Assembly (NCBI GenBank): GCA_044228435.1
Contig: JBGAUW010000013.1
Location: 76,141 to 140,140, forward strand
Reading direction: 5' to 3'
DNA length: 64,000 bases
DNA from: Bog-950 sp044228435
Lineage (GTDB): Bacteria > Bacteroidota > Bacteroidia > Chitinophagales > LD1
Shown piece after piece: positions 43,046 through 51,184 of this stretch. The position numbers and the translations under genes are program-made. The stretch's first letter is position 1. Every line of letters starts with the position of its first letter. Under the pieces are notes generated by a model, which ran no database searches, was not told the DNA's origin, and saw nothing but the letters and a program-made list of their open reading frames with translations.

Positions 43046-43888
43046 CTACTCCGAAAGTTGTTTAAACTCCTTATCCGTCAGGTTTACTTTTGCAGCATTT
43101 AAGTTCTCTTGTAAATGTAGCAGCGATTTAGTGCCTGGTATAAGCAGTATGTTAGGCGAACGGTGTAATAGCCAGGCCAAAGCAATTTGAGCCGTGGTGG
43201 CATTATGCACAGCAGCAATCGCTTTAATCTTTTCCTCTAACTTAGCTGGGCCCGATGCCAGCGGATACCAGGGAATAAAAGCCATGTTGCGCTTAGCGGT
43301 ATAGTCTACCACGTCTTCCCACTTGCGTTCACCCAGGTTATACAGGTTTTGAACGGAAACTATAGGCACTACCTTTTCGGCCTGCTCAATTTGCGCTATA
43401 CCTACTTCCGAAAGGCCCACATATTTTATTTTACCGGCTTTTACTGCCTCTGCTACAGGTGCCAAAGTTTCTTCAATAGGTACTTTAGGGTCGAACCGGT
43501 GTAACTGCCAAAGGTCTATACACTCCACCTTCAATCTTTTAAGGCTGCCTTCAATAGCAGAGCGTATATATTCCGGATTACCATTCACCACCCAGTTGCC
43601 CGGCCCGGGACGTGTAAAGCCGCCCTTGGTAGCAATTACCACTTTACCGTAGGGCGCAAGCGCATCGGCAATCAGGGTTTCGTTGGTGTTAGGGCCATAA
43701 GCATCGGCTGTATCAATAAAATCTACCCCACCGGCCACAGCGGCTTGCAACACTTTAATAGCATTAGCCCGGTCTGCCGGGTCGCCCCATACACCCGTGC
43801 CTGTTAACTGCATACCGCCATACCCCAGACGGTTAACTTTTGTACTGCCGCCTAAAAGGTACGTGAGATCAATAGTTGAAGTTGACAT
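43046..43888 (-). CDS. aldo/keto reductase
   Basis: 280 residues from ATG 43888; the in-frame start at 43912 would overlap the end of the preceding gene. Catalytic tetrad: Asp in DFIDTADAYGP with Tyr two helical steps on, Lys in VIATKGGF, and His in LWQLHRFDP. The NADPH end VSVQNLYNLGERKWEDVV and IPGTKSLLHLQENLNA are typical of short AKRs related to pyridoxal reductase and oxidoreductases of the YdhF/Tas type. It follows the dipeptidase gene by 13 nt, so the pair may be an operon. Confidence 0.9.
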   Translation of the reverse strand: MSTSTIDLTYLLGGSTKVNRLGYGGMQLTGTGVWGDPADRANAIKVLQAAVAGGVDFIDTADAYGPNTNETLIADALAPYGKVVIATKGGFTRPGPGNWVVNGNPEYIRSAIEGSLKRLKVECIDLWQLHRFDPKVPIEETLAPVAEAVKAGKIKYVGLSEVGIAQIEQAEKVVPIVSVQNLYNLGERKWEDVVDYTAKRNMAFIPWYPLASGPAKLEEKIKAIAAVHNATTAQIALAWLLHRSPNILLIPGTKSLLHLQENLNAAKVNLTDKEFKQLSE

Positions 43889-43901
43889 AGTTTCAGTTTT
43901 A

Positions 43902-45473
43902 TTAGTTCGCAATTTTAGTTTTTCTCTGTTCGCACTTCTCCCACATTTGAGTAAAATGTTCGGCCGAGCTCATAAAAGTTTCATGTTCTTGTTCAGTAAT
44001 ACCCGCCAATTTCCATAAGCGAATATAATCGGGCCATAGGCCATAGTGCGCTACCCCATCGGTATTAATATCCCAGGTGTGGTTGCCGGTTTTGCAGCGG
44101 GTAAAATCAGCCTCGTAAGTTAAATGCAGAGTGCTATCGGGTGCAGGTAGCGGTGCAAAGCCACCTACATCGGTGCCTATGCCCATATGGCTAAAGCCCA
44201 TTTGTTGCCCTACCTGCCGGTAGTGGCTTACAAATTCTGCCGCATTATCGGCATGTCCAAGGCCCACCATCCCTCCTACCTGTTTTAACTGGGCGTATTG
44301 CTTATTCGTTCTGCCATTCTCGGTGCCGCTACTACCCCGTGGCGCATTGTGCCCGCTATTGACCGGGTAATCGTTCGTTACAGCAAGTTCAAGCACCTCA
44401 TCAGCCATCTTCTCGCTCATGTGGTCTATATCAATTAAAAAGCCTTTGTGCATCATATAACGGATACCCACCTTGCCCTTTGGTAAAAGCCCCAGAGTAT
44501 TGCGGTGACCAAAGCCGGGCACGGTATCCCAATAGGTATAGTTGCCCTTGCGGCCGGGGTTTACATTTTTAGGCAGTAGCATGGGCATAAACATTTTTGC
44601 TACCGGGTTTAAACCTACAGCAGGGTTTTGCAACCTGAAACCAATACCGCTTATTTGTGTGTTAACCTGCTCGGGTATAAACTCGGCACCGGTTACAAAT
44701 TTGTTAGCCACGTTTAAGGTAGGCACTATAAGCGCCGAGCCACCAAACACTGTATTATTTAAGTGAACAGGAAAGATGTATCGTATGCCTAAATCCCACA
44801 ATTTATCCAGTTCTGCTTTTAATTGTTCCTCGGTAGGGTTGGCGTTAAAGCTTGCCTTGTAGTTATCGGCCGGGGCATAAAAATTGCCAATGTTATCCAT
44901 TTCGCTCCCCAGTATTACGGCCAGTTTGCCGCTTGCAACAATGCGGCGCACATCGGCCGGTGTAAGGGCAATTTCCATAAAGGTTGAATGTGCCACTAAA
45001 TCCTTAATGCCCTGTATGCAGTTAAGCATTACCTGCCCGTCATCCTGCGGACCGTTAGTTTTAGCTGCCGAGGCAATGCAATGGCTGCTAACGGCCAAAG
45101 CCACCATTACATTCAAGCCGCCTTTGTGCGCCCGCTCAATCCACTCTACCCACATTTGTTGATGCAGAATACTGCACCAGCTTGGCCAGGTAGCAAAATC
45201 GGGGTAGCCTTCCTTTTTATCCTTCCACTCTTTGCTGTTTTGTTGCTCAGTCTGTGCGGCTAATACCGAGCGCAACAGGTTTTTACTATGATCGGCTTTA
45301 CAACTGCCAAGCGCTACCGAAATATCGCCATAAGGGGCGCCATAAAACAACTCGGTGCCATAAGCCAAATCGCCACGCGGGTGGGCGTGCATATCTACGT
45401 AACCGGTAATTGGCTGGGCAATCACTAATCCTATCGATATTACAAACAGAAAAGCTGTTACATACTTATACAT
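43902..45473 (-). CDS. secreted membrane-dipeptidase-like (peptidase M19-type) metallohydrolase
   Basis: 523 residues from ATG 45473 (MYKYVTAFLFVISIGLVIAQ, signal peptide); the frame is open upstream to 45536 but the extra residues do not look like a leader. M19/renal-dipeptidase features: zinc pair in YVDMHAHPRGD (about 26-36), AVILGSEMDN (about 200), IFPVHLNN (about 255), LIDIDHMSEKM (about 355), NSGHNAPRG (about 378) and GIGTDVGGF (about 440). It is longer than classical M19 enzymes (about 350-400) owing to an insert after the first motif. Likely hydrolyses dipeptides or related amides in the periplasm. Confidence 0.82.
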   Translation of the reverse strand: MYKYVTAFLFVISIGLVIAQPITGYVDMHAHPRGDLAYGTELFYGAPYGDISVALGSCKADHSKNLLRSVLAAQTEQQNSKEWKDKKEGYPDFATWPSWCSILHQQMWVEWIERAHKGGLNVMVALAVSSHCIASAAKTNGPQDDGQVMLNCIQGIKDLVAHSTFMEIALTPADVRRIVASGKLAVILGSEMDNIGNFYAPADNYKASFNANPTEEQLKAELDKLWDLGIRYIFPVHLNNTVFGGSALIVPTLNVANKFVTGAEFIPEQVNTQISGIGFRLQNPAVGLNPVAKMFMPMLLPKNVNPGRKGNYTYWDTVPGFGHRNTLGLLPKGKVGIRYMMHKGFLIDIDHMSEKMADEVLELAVTNDYPVNSGHNAPRGSSGTENGRTNKQYAQLKQVGGMVGLGHADNAAEFVSHYRQVGQQMGFSHMGIGTDVGGFAPLPAPDSTLHLTYEADFTRCKTGNHTWDINTDGVAHYGLWPDYIRLWKLAGITEQEHETFMSSAEHFTQMWEKCEQRKTKIAN

Positions 45474-45557
45474 TCTATGAATATTTGACTTAATAATGAT
45501 AACGAATTTAGAAGTTACGCCATTGAAAACATTCACAAATCAATGACGGTAAAAAAA

Positions 45558-45565
45558 TACTTTAG
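45558..45565 (+). promoter_or_regulatory. -7 box TACTTTAG, 5 nt before ATG
   Basis: One change from TAnnTTTG; precedes the gene at 45571. Confidence 0.45.
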
Positions 45566-45570
45566 CTTAT

Positions 45571-46242
45571 ATGAAAACTCTACTGCTAACACTACTTGTT
45601 GTAATATTACCAGCCGCAGGCATAGGCCAATCCACAACCAAATATTTTAATAATGAATATTTAGAGAAAGAGGTACCTATTGAAAGAGGTAAATATTCCA
45701 AAATAACAACAACTAACTCAGATGGGACAACGACTACTGCTGTAAAGAATATAAAGAAAGATAAAATTGTTAGAAGCGAAACCTACAAAGAACATGAACC
45801 GTACGGCATCTGGATTTACCAAACCGGCACTGGGGTTGATTCACTAGATTATCACTTCGACCTTGTTTATAGTAACGATGCTTGCACGGATACCATTGCC
45901 GGCTTAAGCGGAGCTGACTATTTAGAAGATAATGAAAGACTTAATTATACAGCCCCTAAATTAGCGGGAGAGGCAAAAAGCATTATTCAGTTTATGGTAA
46001 AAGAAACTATATACCCTGCTTTTGCGCGCGATAATGATATACAGGGTAAGGTAATTTTAGCCATAAGCATAAGCGCTACTGGTGACTTAGAAAAAGTAGT
46101 TGTAATTAGAAGTGCCGAAATACACCTTGATAAAGAAGCTGTAAGAGTAATTAGAAAAGTAAAATTTACAAGCGGTGCCATTTTAAATGGCGAAAAGAAG
46201 AGAGTGTGTTTCCTTTTTCCGTTTGTATTTAAGCTACAGTAA
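45571..46242 (+). CDS. secreted protein with TonB C-terminal domain
   Basis: 223 residues. Signal peptide (about 1-19, GIGQ). The last 90 residues are a TonB_C-type fold: IYPAFARDNDIQGKVILAISI (about 147-167), GDLEKVVVIRSAEIHLDKEAVRVIRKVKF. There is no proline-rich linker and no inner-membrane anchor, so it is not a classical energy transducer but one of the stand-alone secreted TonB_C proteins common in Bacteroidota. The middle part is Lys/Thr-rich. It ends at the base next to the stop of the convergent DUF1877 gene. Confidence 0.82.
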   Translation: MKTLLLTLLVVILPAAGIGQSTTKYFNNEYLEKEVPIERGKYSKITTTNSDGTTTTAVKNIKKDKIVRSETYKEHEPYGIWIYQTGTGVDSLDYHFDLVYSNDACTDTIAGLSGADYLEDNERLNYTAPKLAGEAKSIIQFMVKETIYPAFARDNDIQGKVILAISISATGDLEKVVVIRSAEIHLDKEAVRVIRKVKFTSGAILNGEKKRVCFLFPFVFKLQ

Positions 46243-46737
46243 CTAACTCAAAAACGTAATCACAGCCTCACCGTTATCGGCAGCATCGGCGTAAATCGCT
46301 TTTATAGATTCAAAGTTATCGGCCAGGTAGGTAAAGGTTTCTTTATCATCTTCCCAAATAGATGGGTAAACACCAAGCACGGTCATTTCTTCGGCATTGT
46401 ATTTTTGCTCTAAATCTTCGCGGGAAATGGCATCCAGCTCTACACTTAAAAGCCTTACTTGTTCGGGCGTTAGGTAGTGTGCGGGGCCATAGCCTAAATC
46501 CTGGTCTTCATCGATTAACTGTCCGCTAAATAAAACTCTTAACAGCGGATGCTCGGCAGTTTTTATAGAACCACCCGTAAGCAGATAAATAATACCATCC
46601 CACGATTTATCAATATCTACCAGTTTATCGGCGTCTACGTTATCGTCACCAATTCTTTCTTCCAACAGCGAACTGTCGTTAATAAATTCATCTAACTCTG
46701 CCTGCGATACACGCATCAGGTAGCCAATCATGCTCAT
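46243..46737 (-). CDS. DUF1877 (YfbM-like) protein
   Basis: 164 residues, cytoplasmic, acidic. Family features: MSMIGYLMRVSQAEL start, DIDKSWDGIIYLLTGG (about 42-57, the KxWxGLHYLLTG block), GPAHYLTPEQVR (about 83-94) and YPSIWEDD near the end. Such proteins are linked by others to stress or toxin immunity contexts, but no activity is established. The TAAAATTG box 5 nt before ATG 46737 supports this start. Confidence 0.82.
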   Translation of the reverse strand: MSMIGYLMRVSQAELDEFINDSSLLEERIGDDNVDADKLVDIDKSWDGIIYLLTGGSIKTAEHPLLRVLFSGQLIDEDQDLGYGPAHYLTPEQVRLLSVELDAISREDLEQKYNAEEMTVLGVYPSIWEDDKETFTYLADNFESIKAIYADAADNGEAVITFLS

Positions 46738-46742
46738 GGTTG

Positions 46743-46750
46743 CAATTTTA
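46743..46750 (-). promoter_or_regulatory. -7 box TAAAATTG, 5 nt before ATG
   Basis: One change from TAnnTTTG on the minus strand. Confidence 0.4.
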
Positions 46751-46788
46751 CAAGCGAATTAAGCAAGATTTTAAGGATTCAGAAAAGC

Positions 46789-46815
46789 GATGTCATCCTG
46801 AGCGCAGTTGAAGGA
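46789..46815. repeat. half copy of the 18915-18982 palindromic repeat
   Basis: GATGTCATCCTGAGCGCAGT, then TGAAGGA. One arm only, directly abutting the stop codon of the minus-strand gene that ends at 46816. Confidence 0.65.
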
Positions 46816-48351
46816 CTACCGCGGTGTAATTTCCAGCAACTTTACTTCGCGGGTTACATCTTCGTAATCCACGGCACGCTCTACACCAAATAATACGCGA
46901 CCATCGCGGCCGGGGTAAACGTTTTCCATGCTGGTAAAAAAGTCGTTACTGGTGTTCATTACCTTTTTGGTTTCAGGTTCGCTGCCATCGGCTGGCAGGC
47001 GGCTGCACTGCAGGTTCATATTATGCTCTTCATCGGCCTCCCAATCGCCGTTATAAAACAAGTAGGCGTCGTTTCCCTTGGCATAAGCTTTTGCCGAAAA
47101 AGCATAACCTACAGTAGGGCTAATCTGCTTTTTAGGGATGAAATGCTGGGCAGCCACATTCATTCCATCGTCCATGCGGTAAGTAACTAAATAGTTGCGC
47201 ACTACTGAACTTGGTTTCGTTTTATCGGCATTAGCCAGTGTATCGCAATATTCGGTAACCAATAAAAAACCGTTGCCGGCAAGTGGCAATATTTGCTGCG
47301 CCCGTAAATTGCAAAACTCTTTTCCCTTTTTAGGGGTTGTAGTGTAAGCAGCTGCCTGCGACGCAAACTTACCATCTGGCGCAATTTCGCGCTGGCCAGA
47401 GGCGTTTAAGCTGGCATCGTATTTTGCAACAACTGTTCCTTTGGGGCTCGAATCTTTATCGCTATTAAAAAAATCGTAGGCTACCACCATTTCGCCTCCA
47501 TTCAGTGCACAAACCAAAGGGTCGCGGAAAAATTTACCGGGTTGCGAAACCAACTCGAAAGATTTTGGTTTCTCTTCGCTTTCTTTGTTTACAGCAAAAA
47601 AGTAATACTTGGTTTGGCCTTTGGTGGCGGTGGTTTGCGCCAGGGTAATTACATCTTCGCGCACTTTAGCCTCTATAAGCATAGTGCCAGCATTATTCAC
47701 CTTCATGGTTACAAACTTTAAATACTCTTTGCTCAATTTAAAGTCGAACACTTTGGTAAATACATCGCCGGTGTTATTATCGGTAATTTGTACCTTATAG
47801 CGTTGGTGTTTGTAATAAGGTTTAAATAAAATAGCCGTTTTGCTGCGGTCAGGGCTTTCAACAATCTCAATATCCGATGGAGCAAAGTAATCGTCTTCTT
47901 CATTAAACACAGTTTGGGCATCCCCAATTGATTCCAGTGTAACAGGGTCAAAATCCTGGCGCATGATAACGGGCAACTGACGGCGGCCATCGCGTTTATC
48001 CAGCAATACGCTTATATCTTCACGTTTACCGCAACGGGCATAAAACAGCGATATTTTGTTATTTACAAAAGCGCCCTTAAGGTAAAGCGTCTTTTCGCCA
48101 AACGAGTTAAACAGCACCGATGTTTTACCCTCTTTAAAGCCCTGGGCATAGCGGAAAATTTTAAACTGCGGTGGTTTATTAAGGTTGCCAGGCTTTTCGA
48201 AGCCAAGTGCAAACCAATTACCCTTTAACTCGCCAAGCACTTCGGTAGCAGGCTGGGCAATAACCGAACTGGTTTTAATATCGTACCCCGTGGCGCTTGC
48301 ATTTACAGCAAAAAACCATACTAAAACTATAAATAATATATTTTTCATCAT
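46816..48351 (-). CDS. secreted protein of unknown function, probably beta-propeller-like
   Basis: 511 residues from ATG 48351 (or 48348); the 33 residues of open frame upstream overlap the preceding gene region and are rejected. Signal peptide (MKNILFIVLVWFFAVNASA). Repeated four-strand patterns with aromatic starts (NWFALGFEKPG, GKTSVLFNSFGEKTLYL, GTMLIEAKVRED, GRVLFGVERAV) suggest a propeller, inferred from spacing only. No catalytic motif seen. It follows the HMA-DUF4396 gene by 13 nt and may be co-transcribed. Confidence 0.7.
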   Translation of the reverse strand: MMKNILFIVLVWFFAVNASATGYDIKTSSVIAQPATEVLGELKGNWFALGFEKPGNLNKPPQFKIFRYAQGFKEGKTSVLFNSFGEKTLYLKGAFVNNKISLFYARCGKREDISVLLDKRDGRRQLPVIMRQDFDPVTLESIGDAQTVFNEEDDYFAPSDIEIVESPDRSKTAILFKPYYKHQRYKVQITDNNTGDVFTKVFDFKLSKEYLKFVTMKVNNAGTMLIEAKVREDVITLAQTTATKGQTKYYFFAVNKESEEKPKSFELVSQPGKFFRDPLVCALNGGEMVVAYDFFNSDKDSSPKGTVVAKYDASLNASGQREIAPDGKFASQAAAYTTTPKKGKEFCNLRAQQILPLAGNGFLLVTEYCDTLANADKTKPSSVVRNYLVTYRMDDGMNVAAQHFIPKKQISPTVGYAFSAKAYAKGNDAYLFYNGDWEADEEHNMNLQCSRLPADGSEPETKKVMNTSNDFFTSMENVYPGRDGRVLFGVERAVDYEDVTREVKLLEITPR

Positions 48352-48364
48352 ACCCTTATTCGTA

Positions 48365-49087
48365 TTAGTGGCAACTTTTGTTATACTTTTTGAGCTTAAA
48401 ATAATTATAAGGCAGGGGAGCCAAAAATCCTGCCAAGGCAGCAATAGCAAAAGCTGACCAATATTGGGGTGAGTTAAAGGCAGCTTTGCCCCCCGTAACC
48501 ATAAAGTCAGAGATATTCATGGCAACCTCCATAGTAACCATGCTAATGAATGACATAGATAAGGCTGTGCTAAATGCGGCCTGCCAGGCAAAGCCTTCGC
48601 GCACCTTTAAAATTACCGATTCCAGCATTACCGAGGTGCACAATCCATTTATTGTAGCTAACACCATTTGGGTAAGCATTGGCGTATGCGGATAAAAAGC
48701 CTGCAGAAATATAATAGTGCCAAAATCGCCAATAGAACAGCCTATTAAGCAGTTGAGGGTATTAAAGCCGGCGCGCTTCCAAATGGCGGTATCCTTCCAA
48801 AAAACACTGGTGGCGGCAGATGGAGGAGCCATTGCAAGCGGACCGCCAATGGGTGGCAAGGCAGATGAAAGACCCTCAGCAACCTGCATGGTATCGTAGC
48901 CGGCTTGTTGCAATAAACTTACCACATCGGCCTTACTAACCCCATCACCCGTTACAGTAATAGTTTTAACGGGCTGGCTTAAATCTACCTTCCAATCTTT
49001 AACCTTAGGCGAAGCATTAAAAATCGGCTTTATACTTTGTATACAGCCCGCGCAGTGCAAGGTGGTTGGTAAGGTAACAGTATTCAT
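48365..49087 (-). CDS. heavy-metal-associated domain fused to DUF4396 membrane domain
   Basis: 240 residues. Residues 1-66 are an HMA (CopZ/Atx1-like) domain: LHCAGCIQSI gives the CxxC copper site (Cys12, Cys15), and the fold ends QQAGYDTMQV. After a Pro/Ala linker, DUF4396 follows (about 98-230) with about four helices: WKRAGFNTLNCLIGCSIGDFGTIIFLQ, a Met-rich helix MSFISMVTMEVAMNISDFMV, and FAIAALAGFLAPLPYNYFKL. His, Cys and Met in the membrane part could pass copper or another thiophilic metal. The fusion suggests cytoplasmic metal delivery to a membrane handler. Confidence 0.8.
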   Translation of the reverse strand: MNTVTLPTTLHCAGCIQSIKPIFNASPKVKDWKVDLSQPVKTITVTGDGVSKADVVSLLQQAGYDTMQVAEGLSSALPPIGGPLAMAPPSAATSVFWKDTAIWKRAGFNTLNCLIGCSIGDFGTIIFLQAFYPHTPMLTQMVLATINGLCTSVMLESVILKVREGFAWQAAFSTALSMSFISMVTMEVAMNISDFMVTGGKAAFNSPQYWSAFAIAALAGFLAPLPYNYFKLKKYNKSCH

Positions 49088-49125
49088 AATTCAATCACAT
49101 TATAAAGCAGACAACTGTCTAGCTT

Positions 49126-50496
49126 TTATTTACTCATCTCTGCAAAGTTCTTATAAAAGTAAGGTAAAGTTTCAATGCCTTTGTAATAATTAAACAATCC
49201 GTATTTCTCGTTTGGCGAGTGTATAGCGTCGCTATCCAGCCCAAAGCCAAACAGTACTGATTTTAAGCCCAACACCCTTTCAAACATAGTTACCAAAGGT
49301 ATACTACCGCCTGTGCGCAAAGGTATTGGCGTTTTGCCAAAGGTTTGCTCCATAGCTTTTGAGGCCGCTTTATAAGCAATACTATCAGTTGGGGTAACCG
49401 CCGCCTCACCACCATGGTGCGGACTAACTTTAACCTTTACATATGGGGGCGCTATGTTTTTAAAGTGTTGCTCAAACAACTGCATAATAGCCTCGCTTTT
49501 TTGGTTAGGCACCAATCGCATCGAAATTTTAGCGTAAGCCTTGCTTGGCAAAACAGTTTTAGCACCCTGGCCAATGTAGCCGCCCCAAATGCCGTTTACA
49601 TCTAATGTAGGGCGAATAGAAACACGCTCAAGCGTAGTAAAGCCTTTCTCTCCCACCACTTCATCAATATCCAAATGGGCTTTGTATTCGTTTATATCAA
49701 AAGGGGCTTTAGCCATAGCTGCCCGCTCTTCGGCCGATACTTCCTGCACATTATCGTAAAAACCAGGTATGGTAATTTTGCGGTCTTTATCGTGCAGCGA
49801 CGAAATCATGTCGCACAATATATTGATGGGGTTTGCCACGGCACCGCCATATACTCCACTGTGCAAATCGCGGTTAGGGCCCGTAACTTCAACCTCTAAA
49901 TAGCTTAAACCGCGCAAGCCAGTGGTTATACTCGGCACCTCGTTCGAAATCATCGAGGTATCAGAAATCAGAATCACATCGGCCATAATTTTATCCTTAT
50001 TAGCAACAGCAAAGGCCTCCAGGTTAACCGAACCCACTTCCTCCTCTCCTTCTATTACGAACTTAACGTTGCATGGCAGGCAGTTGTTTTTCATCATCAT
50101 TTCAAAAGCCTTTACATGCATATACATCTGGCCCTTATCGTCGCAGGCGCCACGGGCATATATATTACCATCTTTAATTACAGGCTCAAAGGGCGGAGAG
50201 TTCCAAAGTTCTAAAGGGTCGGCAGGTTGCACATCATAGTGCCCGTAAACCAATACTGTAGGCAACTTTGTATCAATTATTTTTTCGCCGTAAACCACAG
50301 GGTACCCGGCGGTTGGCATTACTTCCACGTTATCTGCTCCGGCATCTTTAAGGCGGGCGCTAATAAACTCAGCAGCGCGATGCACATCGGCAGCATACTT
50401 TTCATCAGCGCTTATAGATGGTATGCGCAGCAAATCCAATAATTCGTTCAGGTATTGTTCTTTATTCTTTTCAAGGTAAGGCAACAGGTTATCCAT
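49126..50496 (-). CDS. M20 family dipeptidase
   Basis: 456 residues, cytoplasmic. Zinc-binding series: VLVYGHYDVQPADP (His and Asp, about 82-95), ARGACDDKGQMYMH (about 114-127), EGEEEVGS (catalytic Glu, about 149-156), DTSMIS (about 178) and the late His in SDAIHSPNEKYGLF (about 427). Dimerisation lid domain about 200-320 starting GLRGLSYLEVEVTG. Matches the carnosinase/PepV-like group that cleaves dipeptides. Transcribed alone. Confidence 0.93.
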   Translation of the reverse strand: MDNLLPYLEKNKEQYLNELLDLLRIPSISADEKYAADVHRAAEFISARLKDAGADNVEVMPTAGYPVVYGEKIIDTKLPTVLVYGHYDVQPADPLELWNSPPFEPVIKDGNIYARGACDDKGQMYMHVKAFEMMMKNNCLPCNVKFVIEGEEEVGSVNLEAFAVANKDKIMADVILISDTSMISNEVPSITTGLRGLSYLEVEVTGPNRDLHSGVYGGAVANPINILCDMISSLHDKDRKITIPGFYDNVQEVSAEERAAMAKAPFDINEYKAHLDIDEVVGEKGFTTLERVSIRPTLDVNGIWGGYIGQGAKTVLPSKAYAKISMRLVPNQKSEAIMQLFEQHFKNIAPPYVKVKVSPHHGGEAAVTPTDSIAYKAASKAMEQTFGKTPIPLRTGGSIPLVTMFERVLGLKSVLFGFGLDSDAIHSPNEKYGLFNYYKGIETLPYFYKNFAEMSK

Positions 50497-50624
50497 TGGT
50501 AAACGGGTATTTTAGTAAATAATCGGTAGTAAAATTACCAATTTGATAAATGCCCCCTGTAAAGGTTATTAAGATAGGAACAGGCCGTTTGTAAAACAAT
50601 GTAGACATTGGGACAGGCAAAAAC

Positions 50625-50649
50625 AAAAAAAGGCGTGCTTTCGCACACC
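50625..50649 (-). terminator. directional terminator for the tRNA-like locus
   Basis: Read on the minus strand: GGTGTGC-GAAA-GCACGCC followed by seven T. The stem is complete only on this strand (one G-U there, a C-A mismatch on the other), so it ends a transcript coming from the right. Confidence 0.8.
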
Positions 50650-50699
50650 TTTTCGCTCAAACAGATCGCTCAAAATCCGTAACAGAAAAACTTGAACCT

Positions 50700-50819
50700 C
50701 TACTCTTCTTCGCCGCTAGCCGCCCTAACAAAACTGCGAAGTAATGTAAAGGGTAAACTAAGCAGCCAAAGCGCGTAGTAAACCATAAAGAAAGCAACGA
50801 GTGCCGGTAATGTTCTCAT
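50700..50819 (-). CDS. 39-residue membrane peptide
   Basis: ATG 50819 to TAG 50700-50702. The translation starts MRTLPALVAFFMVYYALWLL, continues hydrophobic to about residue 28, then is basic and ends GEEE. One transmembrane helix is likely, with the charged tail in the cytoplasm. It lies 75 nt downstream of the tRNA-like RNA and 50 nt upstream of a terminator, on the same strand as both. Not recognised. Confidence 0.5.
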   Translation of the reverse strand: MRTLPALVAFFMVYYALWLLSLPFTLLRSFVRAASGEEE

Positions 50820-50850
50820 GGTATTAGGTTTTTTAAATCCTTAACAGCGG

Positions 50851-50879
50851 TATCGCGCCTGCCACACACAGGCGCGATA
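50851..50879. repeat. perfect 11-bp hairpin between tRNA-like RNA and small peptide gene
   Basis: TATCGCGCCTG and CAGGCGCGATA with a 7-nt loop. No T-tract on the minus strand, so it is a structure in the transcript (processing or stability), not an obvious terminator. Confidence 0.7.
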
Positions 50880-50894
50880 ACCACTATTATTTAA

Positions 50895-51045
50895 TGGCTG
50901 TTGAGGTAGGGGTCGAACCTACACGAGGCGGTTAGCCGCATTTGCAAGTGGTACTGCCAAAGCATTACCAGTTGCAAAAGGATTTATTCCGAACTCCTCA
51001 CCCCCGAGACAGGAGGGCATGTCTGCCAAATTTCATCACCCAACA
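50895..51045 (-). ncRNA. tRNA-like RNA with 78-nt structured variable region and encoded CCA
   Basis: Read from 51045 downwards: acceptor TGTTGGG pairs with CTCAACA (one G-U), then discriminator G and CCA (50897-50895). D stem ATG/CAT closes loop AAATTTGGCAGA with the invariant GG. Anticodon-type stem CCCTC/GGGGG closes CTGTCTC, giving U33 and GUC at 34-36. T arm GTAGG-TTCGACC-CCTAC is canonical. Between anticodon and T arms, 51000-50923, are 78 nt instead of 4-20: GAGG/CCTC base, then a long hairpin TTTGCAA-TGGTA-TGC / GCA-TACCA-TTGCAAA (15 bp, two mismatches) and GCGG-CTAA-CCGC. The D-loop is type II (Leu/Ser-like), but the anticodon would be Asp. An alternative 5-bp hairpin AGACA/TGTCT competes with the anticodon stem. 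Too short and wrongly ordered for tmRNA. Confidence 0.6.
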
Positions 51046-51066
51046 ATATTTCTTAGAACGATGATG

Positions 51067-51098
51067 CAAATATAAAAGACTGACACCTTTATTGCAAA
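51067..51098 (-). promoter_or_regulatory. consensus Bacteroidota promoter of the tRNA-like RNA
   Basis: On the minus strand TTTG (51095-51098), exactly 20 nt, then TATATTTG (51067-51074). It would start transcription near 51060, about 15 nt before the RNA body. One of the best-formed promoters noticed in the window. Confidence 0.7.
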
Positions 51099-51146
51099 TA
51101 ATTTAAGCATTATGCATAAACAAATACACTATTCGCAATTATATTT

Positions 51147-51154
51147 TAATTTTG
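51147..51154 (+). promoter_or_regulatory. -7 box TAATTTTG of the Lrp/AsnC gene
   Basis: Exact TAnnTTTG match 30 nt before ATG 51185; divergent from the tRNA-like RNA promoter. Confidence 0.5.
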
Positions 51155-51184
51155 TTGCCATTATATCAAAAAATACTCCCAAAC

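Noticed and set aside
50895..51045. Reading the tRNA-like RNA as a tmRNA (ssrA) or as a tRNA with a group I intron
   Set aside because: It is too short for tmRNA, lacks the tmRNA 5' signature and tag frame, and the extra nucleotides lie in the variable region, not the anticodon loop where group I introns sit.
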